Origin: Arthrobacter sp. NEB 688 | GTDB taxonomy: Bacteria > Actinomycetota > Actinomycetes > Actinomycetales > Dermatophilaceae | Direction of reading: 5' to 3' | NCBI RefSeq assembly: GCF_013201035.1 | Contig: NZ_CP053707.1 | Coordinates: 1,984,001 to 2,048,000 of the forward strand | DNA: 64,000 nt | Shown: piece by piece, positions 56,627 through 64,000 of the stretch | Layout: each line of letters starts with the position of its first letter | Position numbering within the stretch: position 1 is the stretch's first letter | The notes under the pieces: model-generated | What the model saw: only the letters and a program-made list of their open reading frames with translations | What the model was told of the DNA's origin: nothing | The model's database searches: none | Made by a program: the position numbers and the translations under genes

Positions 56627-56664
56627 CCCTCCGTCGTCCCGCCACGGGACTGGAGGGTTTTTTT
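56627..56664 (+). terminator. Rho-independent attenuator terminator of ilvB
   Basis: CCCTCC (56627-56632) pairs with GGAGGG (56652-56657), and GTCCCG (56636-56641) with CGGGAC (56645-56650). Loop CCA and a small internal loop complete the stem, followed by seven T (56658-56664). It is the only canonical intrinsic terminator with a T-run seen in this window, directly before ilvB. Confidence 0.88.
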
Positions 56665-56718
56665 GTGCTCGGACCCATGACACGCCCCTTTCGGCGAGAA
56701 GGAAGCGGTGACCCCATC

Positions 56719-58599
56719 GTGAGCGACACCCGACCGGCGACCCCGGCACCCCTGCACCCGGCGCCCAGCCCGGCCCAGGTGGCCCAGCAGGCGCGCGCCA
56801 AGGCCCCGGTGGAGGTCACCGGCGCCCAGAGCCTCGTGCTCTCGCTCGAGGCGATGGAGGTCGACACCGTCTTCGGCATCCCCGGCGGGACGATCCTGCC
56901 CGCCTACGACCCGCTGCTCGACTCGGCCAAGGTCCGCCACATCCTCGTCCGCCACGAGCAGGGCGCCGGCCATGCGGCCGAGGGCTACGCCGCCGCCACC
57001 GGCAAGGTCGGCGTCTGCATGGCGACCTCCGGCCCCGGCGCGACCAACCTCGTGACGCCGCTCGCCGACGCGTACATGGACTCGGTCCCGGTCGTGGCCA
57101 TCACCGGCCAGGTCGTCTCCTCCGCGATCGGCACGGACGCCTTCCAGGAGGCCGACATCCGCGGCATCACGATGCCCGTGACCAAGCACAGCTACCTCGT
57201 GACCGACGGCGCCGACATCCCCCGCGTCATCGCCGAGGCGTTCCACCTCGCGAGCACCGGGCGGCCCGGCCCCGTCCTCGTCGACATCCCGAAGGACATC
57301 CTCCAGGCGCGCACGACCTTCGCGTGGCCCCCGAAGATGGCCCTGCCCGGCTACCACCCGGTGACCCGGCCGCACGGCAAGCAGATCCGCGAGGCCGCGC
57401 GCCTGATCTCCGAGGCCGAGCGCCCCGTGCTCTACGTCGGCGGCGGCGTCATCCGCGCCCGGGCGAGCGAGGAGCTGCGCCGCTTCGTCGAGCTCGCCCA
57501 GATCCCCGTCGTCACGACGCTCATGGCGCGCGGCGCGCTGCCCGACAGCCACCCGCTGCACCTGGGCATGCCCGGGATGCACGGCTCGGTCGCCGCCGTG
57601 ACGGGCCTCCAGAAGAGCGACCTCATCATCGCCCTCGGCGCCCGCTTCGACGACCGCGTCACCGGCCAGCTCTCGACGTTCGCGCCCGACGCCAAGGTGA
57701 TCCACGCCGACATCGACCCCGCCGAGATCGGCAAGAACCGCGTCGCCGAGGTGCCGATCGTCGGTGACGCGCGCGCCGTCATCGCCGACCTCGCGGAGGC
57801 CGTCGAGGCGGACATGGAGGCCGGCCGCGGCGGCGACTACACCGCGTGGCGGGCGCGGGTCGCCGGCTGGAAGGAGACCTTCCCGGTCGGCTACACGCCG
57901 CCCGAGAACGGCGCTCTCGCACCGCAGTACGTCATCGAGCGGCTGAGCGCCCTCAGCGGCCCCGAGTCGGTCTACGTCGCCGGCGTCGGCCAGCACCAGA
58001 TGTGGGCCGCGCAGTTCGTCCAGTACGAGCGCCCCAACGCGTGGCTCAACTCCGGCGGCCTCGGCACGATGGGCTACTCGGTCCCGGCGGCGATGGGCGC
58101 CCAGGTCGGCGAGCCCGACCGCACGGTCTGGGCCATCGACGGCGACGGCTGCTTCCAGATGACCAACCAGGAGCTCGCCACCTGCGTCATCAACAACATC
58201 CCGATCAAGGTCGCGATCATCAACAACAGCAGCCTCGGGATGGTCCGCCAGTGGCAGACCCTCTTCTACAACGAGCGCTACTCCAACACCGACCTGCACA
58301 CCTCGGTCGGCTCGCGCGTCCCCGACTTCGTCAAGCTCGCCGACGCCTACGGCTGCGTCGGGCTGCGGTGCGAGCGACCGGAGGACGTCGACGAGACGAT
58401 CCGCCAGGCGCTCGCCGTCACCGACCGCCCGGTCGTCGTCGACTTCGTCGTCGAGCGCGACGCGATGGTCTGGCCGATGGTCCCCGCCGGCGTGAGCAAC
58501 GACGCCATCCAGGTCGCCCGCGACACGGCCCCGCAGTGGGACCGCGAGGAGTCCGAGGCCATCGAGCAGCCCACCGACGCCGACCACGACGGCCGCTGA
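56719..58599 (+). CDS. ilvB: Acetolactate synthase large subunit
   Basis: The ThDP- and FAD-dependent enzyme condensing pyruvate with pyruvate or 2-oxobutyrate, the first common step of branched-chain synthesis. It has 626 residues from the start used here. Catalytic Glu80 is in [14 protein letters not shown], with [10 protein letters not shown] before it. The ThDP-metal motif GDG at about residue 475 runs to IINN. The start is uncertain: GTG at 56719 is preferred for length and its VSD beginning, but in-frame GTG 56665 has GGAGGG 7 nt upstream (inside the terminator stem), and ATG 56677 is also open. ilvN follows after 9 bp. Confidence 0.93.
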   Translation: MSDTRPATPAPLHPAPSPAQVAQQARAKAPVEVTGAQSLVLSLEAMEVDTVFGIPGGTILPAYDPLLDSAKVRHILVRHEQGAGHAAEGYAAATGKVGVCMATSGPGATNLVTPLADAYMDSVPVVAITGQVVSSAIGTDAFQEADIRGITMPVTKHSYLVTDGADIPRVIAEAFHLASTGRPGPVLVDIPKDILQARTTFAWPPKMALPGYHPVTRPHGKQIREAARLISEAERPVLYVGGGVIRARASEELRRFVELAQIPVVTTLMARGALPDSHPLHLGMPGMHGSVAAVTGLQKSDLIIALGARFDDRVTGQLSTFAPDAKVIHADIDPAEIGKNRVAEVPIVGDARAVIADLAEAVEADMEAGRGGDYTAWRARVAGWKETFPVGYTPPENGALAPQYVIERLSALSGPESVYVAGVGQHQMWAAQFVQYERPNAWLNSGGLGTMGYSVPAAMGAQVGEPDRTVWAIDGDGCFQMTNQELATCVINNIPIKVAIINNSSLGMVRQWQTLFYNERYSNTDLHTSVGSRVPDFVKLADAYGCVGLRCERPEDVDETIRQALAVTDRPVVVDFVVERDAMVWPMVPAGVSNDAIQVARDTAPQWDREESEAIEQPTDADHDGR

Positions 58600-58608
58600 G
58601 GGAGAACC

Positions 58609-60214
<1,606 letters not shown>

Positions 60215-60225
60215 CCCCGACGACC

Positions 60226-60273
60226 GACGAGAACATGCCGTGCCACCCCCGGGGGGCACGGCATGTTCTCGTC
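60226..60273 (+). terminator. Terminator-like hairpin after ilvC, 19-bp perfect stem
   Basis: The arms 60226-60244 and 60255-60273 are perfectly complementary over 19 bp. The inner CCCC/GGGG can extend the stem. It begins 12 nt after the ilvC stop and ends 15 nt before the -10 of the next gene. No T-run. Confidence 0.75.
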
Positions 60274-60299
60274 CCTCGACCTCCACCTAGGCTGGCCGG

Positions 60300-60764
60300 G
60301 TGCGTGACCTCGTCGACGGGTGGCCCTTCTGGGTCGTCCTCGTCGCGTTCTGGGCCGGGGCCACGGCCCGCGGCACCGCGACGTACTGGGTCGGCCGCGG
60401 CGTGCGCGCCGGGGGAGGGCGCACCCGCTGGGCCCACCACCTCGAGCGCCCGGCCGTCGCGCGCGCCGAGCGCTTCGTGCGCCGCGTCGGCCCGCCGGCG
60501 GTGACCCTCGGCTTCCTCACCGTCGGCCTGCAGAGCGCCATCAACGCCTCGAGCGGGATGCTCCGGATGCCGCTGCGGCGCTTCCTGCCCGCCGTCGTCC
60601 TCGGCGCGCTGCTCTGGGCGCTCGTCTACACGACCGTGGGGATGGCCGTCGTCGACGCCGCGCTCGGCCGCCTGCCCTGGTGGTGGCTGCTCGTCGCGGC
60701 GGGGCTCGTGGTCGCCGTCGTCCTGGGGGCCCACCGGGTGCGCCGCGCCGCCGCCCGTTCCTGA
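60300..60764 (+). CDS. DedA/VTT-domain-like membrane protein
   Basis: A 154-residue membrane protein resembling a short DedA (SNARE-associated) family member: TYWVGRGVRAGGG near the N-terminus, a charged segment LERPAVARAERFVRRVG, then GFLTVGLQSAINASSGMLRMPLRRFLPAVVLGALLWALVY, which matches the core of the VTT domain. It is shorter than usual (about 200 residues). DedA proteins flip undecaprenyl phosphate or other lipids. The GTG lies 6 nt after TAGGCT (60288-60293). It sits between ilvC and serA without an obvious functional link. Confidence 0.68.
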   Translation: MRDLVDGWPFWVVLVAFWAGATARGTATYWVGRGVRAGGGRTRWAHHLERPAVARAERFVRRVGPPAVTLGFLTVGLQSAINASSGMLRMPLRRFLPAVVLGALLWALVYTTVGMAVVDAALGRLPWWWLLVAAGLVVAVVLGAHRVRRAAARS

Positions 60765-60769
60765 GAGGC

Positions 60770-60790
60770 GACCACGATCACATCGTGGTC
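60770..60790 (+). terminator. Short hairpin after the DedA-like gene
   Basis: GACCACGAT (60770-60778) and ATCGTGGTC (60782-60790) form a perfect 9-bp stem with a 3-nt loop, 5 nt past the stop codon. It could terminate, or alternatively serve as an operator palindrome upstream of serA. Confidence 0.5.
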
Positions 60791-60817
60791 ATCGGTGTCC
60801 ACATGCTGGCGTCGACC

Positions 60818-60852
60818 TACGATGGAGGTCCCGGCACAGCGGCGTGCCGGAC
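60818..60852 (+). promoter_or_regulatory. serA -10 element and 5'-UTR hairpin
   Basis: TACGAT (60818-60823) is a good -10, placing the RNA start near 60830. The transcript would begin with CCGGCAC (60831-60837) pairing with GTGCCGG (60844-60850), loop of 6. It leaves an 80-nt leader before the serA ribosome site. Regulation by the hairpin is possible but not shown. Confidence 0.45.
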
Positions 60853-60909
60853 GGCAGTCACCGCATCGGCGGACCCCCGACCACCCACCGCACGCAAGGG
60901 ACCTTTCAC

Positions 60910-62496
60910 GTGACCAAGCCCGTCGTCCTCATCGCCGAGGAGCTCTCGCCCGCGACCATCGACGCCCTCGGACCCGACTTCGAGGTGCGCCACACCGACG
61001 GCGCGGACCGCTCCCAGCTCCTGCCGGCCATCGCCGACGTCGACGCGATCCTCATCCGGTCCGCGACCAAGGTCGACGCCGAGGCGCTCGCCGCCGCGAA
61101 GAACCTCAAGGTCGTCGCGCGCGCCGGGGTCGGTCTCGACAACGTCGACGTCGACGCCGCCACGAAGGCCGGCGTCATGGTCGTCAACGCGCCGACCTCC
61201 AACATCACCTCCGCCGCCGAGCTCGCCGTCGGCCTGCTCCTCGCCTGCGCCCGCAACATCGCGCCGGCCAACGAGGCGCTGAAGAACGGCGCGTGGAAGC
61301 GCAGCAAGTACGGCGGCGTCGAGCTGCTCGAGAAGAAGGTCGGCATCGTCGGCTTCGGCCGCATCGGCCAGCTCGTCGCCGAGCGGCTCAAGGGCTTCGG
61401 TGTCGAGCTGCTCGCCTACGACCCCTACGTGTCGGTGCAGCGCGCCGGCCAGCTCGGGGCCCGCCTCGTGACCCTCGACGAGCTGCTCGCCGAGTCCGAC
61501 TTCATCACCATCCACCTCCCGAAGACCCCCGAGACGCTCGGCCTCATCGGCAAGGAGGCGCTCGCCAAGGTCAAGCCGACCGTGCGGATCATCAACGCCG
61601 CCCGCGGTGGCGTGCTCGACGAGTCCGCCCTCGCCGAGGCGATCGCCGACGGTCGCGTGGCCGGCGCCGGCCTCGACGTCTTCGCGTCCGAGCCGTGCAC
61701 CGACAGCCCGCTGTTCGCCTTCGAGTCGGTCGTCGTCACGCCGCACCTCGGCGCCTCGACCGAGGAGGCCCAGGAGAAGGCCGGCGTCGCGGTCGCGAAG
61801 TCGGTGCGCCTGGCGCTCGGCGGCGACCTCGTCCCGGACGCGGTCAACGTCTCCGGCGGCGCGGTCGCCGAGGAGGTCCGCCCGGGCATCGACCTCGTCG
61901 AGAAGCTCGGCCGCGTCTTCACGGCCATCGCCGGCTCGGTGCCGGTGCAGCTCGACGTCGAGGTCCGCGGCGAGATCACCCAGCACGACGTCTCGATCTG
62001 GGAGCTCTCGGCGCTCAAGGGCCTGTTCACCGACATCACCGAGGACCCGGTGACGTACGTCAACGCCCCGCTGCTCGCCAAGGAGCGCGGCCTCGAGTCG
62101 CGCCTGGTCACCGACTCCAGCAGCGAGGACTACCGCAACGTCACGACGCTGCGCGGCACGCTCGCCGACGGCACGGTCGTCTCGGTCGCGGGCACGCTCA
62201 CCGGCCCGAAGCTCGTGCAGAAGGTCACCGGCGTCCACGGCTACGAGCTCGAGGTCCCGCTGAGCCGGCACCTCGCGTTCTTCTCCTACGTCGACCGGCC
62301 GGGCGTCATCGGCTCGATCGGCCGCCTGCTCGGCGACTCCGACGTCAACATCGCCGCGATGCAGGTCTCGCCGCACGACGCGGACGGCACCGCGATGGTC
62401 GCGCTGACCGTGGACCGCGAGATCCCGGACGAGGTCGTCGCCGCCATCGGCCGCGAGATCGGCGCCGACACCGTGCGCGTGGTCAACCTCGGCTGA
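60910..62496 (+). CDS. serA: D-3-phosphoglycerate dehydrogenase
   Basis: The first enzyme of serine synthesis, 528 residues (long, type I form). The catalytic domain has VVARAGVGLDNVDVDAA, the NAD motif VGIVGFGRIGQLVAERL, catalytic Arg in NAARGGVLDE, Glu in FASEP and His in TPHLGAST. An ASB (intervening) domain and a C-terminal ACT domain (SYVDRPGVIGSIGRLLGDSDVNIAAM) give allosteric control by serine. The GTG is chosen with AAGGGA about 8 nt upstream. An upstream in-frame GTG at 60844 lies in the leader hairpin. Confidence 0.96.
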   Translation: MTKPVVLIAEELSPATIDALGPDFEVRHTDGADRSQLLPAIADVDAILIRSATKVDAEALAAAKNLKVVARAGVGLDNVDVDAATKAGVMVVNAPTSNITSAAELAVGLLLACARNIAPANEALKNGAWKRSKYGGVELLEKKVGIVGFGRIGQLVAERLKGFGVELLAYDPYVSVQRAGQLGARLVTLDELLAESDFITIHLPKTPETLGLIGKEALAKVKPTVRIINAARGGVLDESALAEAIADGRVAGAGLDVFASEPCTDSPLFAFESVVVTPHLGASTEEAQEKAGVAVAKSVRLALGGDLVPDAVNVSGGAVAEEVRPGIDLVEKLGRVFTAIAGSVPVQLDVEVRGEITQHDVSIWELSALKGLFTDITEDPVTYVNAPLLAKERGLESRLVTDSSSEDYRNVTTLRGTLADGTVVSVAGTLTGPKLVQKVTGVHGYELEVPLSRHLAFFSYVDRPGVIGSIGRLLGDSDVNIAAMQVSPHDADGTAMVALTVDREIPDEVVAAIGREIGADTVRVVNLG

Positions 62497-62998
62497 GCTC
62501 CGGCACCCCACGGCGGCGGTCCGTCCCCTCGGGGGCGGGCCGCCGCCGTCGTGCGCCGCGCAGCCCGGCGCCGAGCGCCAGGCCCCACGCGAGGAAGAGC
62601 GGGTCCCACAGCCACGCGTGGCCCCGCACCGCGGCGAGGTCCTCGACCGGGCCGAGCGCGCCGGTCAGGGCGAGGTTCGCCGCGACGACGTTCGCGACGC
62701 CGTAGGCCACCAGCGCGCCGGCGACGAGCCAGGCCACGAGGCGCAGGCCGTGGCGCGGGCCCCCGCGACGGGCGGCGAGCACGGGCACCCAGGCGGCGGC
62801 GAGCTTGCCCAGCCCGATCGTCGCCAGGGCCAGGCCCGCGGCCACCGGCGACTCGGCCCGCCAGGACCGCGCCCACTCGCCGAGCGTCGAGGCGAGGACG
62901 GGGGAGCCGGCCGCCCAGGCGAGGCTCGCGAGGGCGTGGGCCGTCCCGAGGGCGGCGGCGACGAGGAGCCAGGGCGAGGTGGGGCGGCGGGACGGCAC
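62483..62998 (-). CDS. DUF3995 family membrane protein
   Basis: A 171-residue membrane protein with four spans: SPWLLVAAALGTAHALASLAWAAGSP, a LALATIGLGKLAAAWVPVLAA segment, LVAWLVAGALVAYGVANVVAANLAL and LWDPLFLAWGLALGAGL. The first span with HALASLAWAAGS and the WDPLFLAWG end are typical of DUF3995. Function unknown. The GTG lies 7 nt after TAGCGT (63011-63006, minus strand). Its 3' end overlaps serA by 14 bp and contains the serA terminator hairpin. Confidence 0.78.
   Translation of the reverse strand: MPSRRPTSPWLLVAAALGTAHALASLAWAAGSPVLASTLGEWARSWRAESPVAAGLALATIGLGKLAAAWVPVLAARRGGPRHGLRLVAWLVAGALVAYGVANVVAANLALTGALGPVEDLAAVRGHAWLWDPLFLAWGLALGAGLRGARRRRPAPEGTDRRRGVPELSRG
62510..62549 (+). 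terminator. serA terminator hairpin inside DUF3995 gene end
   Basis: The arms 62510-62528 and 62531-62549 pair over 19 positions with two G-U pairs and a TC loop, 13 nt past the serA stop. It lies in the coding 3' end of the convergent gene. Confidence 0.6.
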
Positions 62999-63219
62999 GA
63001 CCCCGACGCTACGGACGCCGCGGGGGCTGCGGGATGGGGGAGGACCCGGGGCCCACCCGGACCGGGGGCCGTGGGAACCCGGGGTCCGGACACACTCGAT
63101 CCGTCACGGCCGACGCGGATCGCCCCGGTCCGGGGGAGCCCGGGCGACGGATTCCGTCAGTCGGCCAGCGATGTGACGCGCATCTCGTGCGTCACGCGGT
63201 CCGCATCGTGGGATGCGTC

Positions 63220-63248
63220 TGACAGGTAGTAGGACGCCCTCCTACCGT
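63220..63248 (+). promoter_or_regulatory. Promoter of leuB-upstream leader region
   Basis: TGACAG (63220-63225), or CTGACA shifted by one base, serves as -35. A 17-bp spacer and TACCGT (63243-63248) follow. The ATG of a 15-residue leader peptide lies exactly 6 nt further on, the leaderless geometry also seen at ilvB. Confidence 0.6.
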
Positions 63249-63254
63249 GGAGGC

Positions 63255-63302
63255 ATGGCGCGGCGCGTACTCCTCATTCCCCGCCGCGGCGAGGTCCTCT
63301 AG
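63255..63302 (+). CDS. Probable branched-chain leader peptide upstream of leuB
   Basis: A 15-codon frame reading MARRVLLIPRRGEVL, with Val-Leu-Leu-Ile at positions 5-8 and Val-Leu at the end. The plan is the same as the ilvB leader peptide (basic start, a run of branched-chain residues, Pro, then Arg). Its end and stop codon lie beside a 10-bp hairpin. It probably senses branched-chain aminoacyl-tRNA supply for the downstream leu gene, but no T-run terminator follows. Confidence 0.6.
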   Translation: MARRVLLIPRRGEVL

Positions 63303-63320
63303 TCAGCACCCTCGCCGCGG
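63284..63320 (+). promoter_or_regulatory. Hairpin overlapping leader peptide end
   Basis: CCGCGGCGAG (63284-63293) and CTCGCCGCGG (63311-63320) form a perfect 10-bp stem with a 17-nt loop that contains the leader stop codon, like the pause hairpin of the ilvB leader. Between 63321 and 63424 only a small GCGGCC/GGCCGC hairpin (about 63394-63407) is seen. Confidence 0.5.
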
Positions 63321-63424
63321 AGACCCCGCGACGTCGCTGACCGCTCGCCGGACCATCCCCGGCTCGAGCACAGGACCACCCACCACGAACCCCGAGCGGC
63401 CCCGGCCGCGGAAGCGAGAGCACC

Positions 63425-63520
63425 ATGAACACCGAGACGACGTTCGACGAGGCCACCTTGGCGCGCCAGGCCCTGCAGGAGTCGATGGACCTGCGCGACC
63501 AGGGCCACAGCAACGACTGA
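63425..63520 (+). CDS. Small 31-residue peptide, unknown
   Basis: A 31-codon frame starting ATG, MNTETTFDEATLARQALQES then MDLRDQGHSND. It is hydrophilic and likely one amphipathic helix, with no branched-chain run, so it is not an attenuator peptide. A purine-rich GAAGCGAGAG lies about 4 nt upstream. It sits between the leader peptide and a terminator hairpin. It could be a small regulatory protein, a peptide precursor or chance. Codon third positions are G/C-rich as in real genes. Confidence 0.45.
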   Translation: MNTETTFDEATLARQALQESMDLRDQGHSND

Positions 63521-63553
63521 GCACCCGCCGCCGCCCACCGGCGGCGTGACCCC

Positions 63554-63590
63554 ACGGCCGTCCCTCCCTTCCACGGGATGGGACGGCCGT
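63554..63590 (+). terminator. Hairpin upstream of leuB
   Basis: ACGGCCGTCCC (63554-63564) and GGGACGGCCGT (63580-63590) form a perfect 11-bp stem. Inner TCCC/GGGA pairs continue it with a bulge. It ends the leader/small-peptide unit and could attenuate read-through into leuB. No T-run. Confidence 0.6.
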
Positions 63591-63625
63591 CCGCATCCCG
63601 GACCCTTCTCCCTAGGCTGGAACCC

Positions 63626-64000
63626 ATGAGCGACGCCGCCACGACCGCCCCGACCTCCCTCGACCTCGCCGTCATCGCCGGTGACGGGATCGGCCCGGAG
63701 GTCGTCGCCGAGGGGCTCAAGGTGCTCGAGGCGGCCGTCGGCGCCGACGGGCCGAAGGTCACGACGACCGAGTACGACCTCGGCGCCCGGCGCTGGCACG
63801 CGACCGGCGAGACCCTCCCGGACTCGGTCCTCGAGGAGGTCAAGGGGCACGACGCCATCCTCCTCGGCGCGATCGGCGACCCCGGCGTGCCGAGCGGGGT
63901 CCTCGAGCGCGGGGTGCTCCTGCCCCTGCGGTTCGCCCTCGAGCACTACGTCAACCTGCGACCGGCCAAGCTCTACCCCGGCGTCGAGAGCCCGCTCGCC
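63626..64000 (+). CDS. leuB: 3-isopropylmalate dehydrogenase (partial, C-terminus off window)
   Basis: LeuB oxidatively decarboxylates 3-isopropylmalate in leucine synthesis. The 125 codons present contain [20 protein letters not shown], the loop [29 protein letters not shown] and [16 protein letters not shown], all standard for the N-terminal half of the isocitrate/isopropylmalate dehydrogenase fold. The rest lies beyond the window. The ATG is 7 nt after TAGGCT (63613-63618), so the gene appears to have its own leaderless promoter as well as the upstream leader unit. Confidence 0.95.
   Translation, partial: MSDAATTAPTSLDLAVIAGDGIGPEVVAEGLKVLEAAVGADGPKVTTTEYDLGARRWHATGETLPDSVLEEVKGHDAILLGAIGDPGVPSGVLERGVLLPLRFALEHYVNLRPAKLYPGVESPLA

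Noticed and set aside
60770-60790. GACCACGAT/ATCGTGGTC palindrome as a definite serA operator
   Set aside because: It lies closer to the DedA-like stop codon and fits a small terminator equally well, so no operator claim is made.
60844-60909. In-frame GTG at 60844 as serA start
   Set aside because: The extension is inside the 5'-UTR hairpin and unlike any SerA N-terminus; GTG 60910 has a ribosome site and starts the conserved domain.

Overview
The window is very G+C-rich, and third codon positions are almost always G or C. The genes point to a high-GC actinobacterium: GlgE-type glucan metabolism, RskA-type anti-sigma factors, DUF1272, excalibur and DUF4394 proteins, ESX (type VII) accessory proteins, a GatCAB amidotransferase, and a sequence of etfBA, cysteine desulfurase, mnmA, ligA, gatCAB, ilvD, ilvBNC, serA and leuB. 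This gene set resembles Micrococcales of the Intrasporangiaceae/Dermatophilaceae type, but that family-level placement is inference. Genes are tightly packed. I see no rRNA, tRNA, CRISPR array, insertion sequence or prophage. Only one gene-free gap is longer than 300 bases (5845-6260), and it is filled with inverted and tandem repeats.

Layout. 1-10010: storage glucan metabolism (glgE partial, glgP, glgX), interleaved with an FMN-dependent lactate-oxidase-like enzyme, a membrane protein and a phytanoyl-CoA dioxygenase-like enzyme. 10046-12897: a HemL-like aminotransferase, then a YbjN protein coupled to an enoyl-CoA hydratase. 12969-15037: a DUF4394 secreted protein, an ECF sigma factor and its anti-sigma factor in one operon. 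15200-19828: etfBA, cysteine desulfurase, mnmA and a DksA-like protein. 19832-25933: pirin, an excalibur protein, and a MocR regulator divergent from an operon whose first gene fuses DUF1272 to a PNPOx-like domain, followed by a MetE-like protein and an EamA transporter. 25919-30380: an acyl-CoA ligase and small proteins. 30534-40047: ligA, an ESX-accessory cluster, a TRIC-like channel and gatCAB. 40124-46464: a SixA-like phosphatase, an SDR, an OafA-type acyltransferase, and MarR divergent from an MMPL transporter. 46505-49424: two fasciclin-domain proteins flanking an ECF sigma/RskA pair. 49526-64000: branched-chain amino acid and serine synthesis (ilvD, ilvE, ilvB, ilvN, ilvC, serA, leuB) with an ABC exporter, a FUSC-like protein and an RraA-family protein.

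Regulation is unusually readable. About 25 genes begin 6-8 nt after a TANNNT-like -10 hexamer, which predicts leaderless mRNAs. The ilvB gene is preceded by a complete attenuator: TTGACA promoter, 11-residue leader peptide containing Ile-Leu-Val-Leu, pause hairpin, and a terminator with seven T. A second leader peptide rich in Val/Leu/Ile lies upstream of leuB. The two fasciclin genes share a bipartite promoter, GTGCATCC-N16-CGGAA, matching the SigK/RskA-fasciclin circuit known from mycobacteria. Palindromic operators lie before glgP, etfB, the pirin gene and the marR/MMPL pair.
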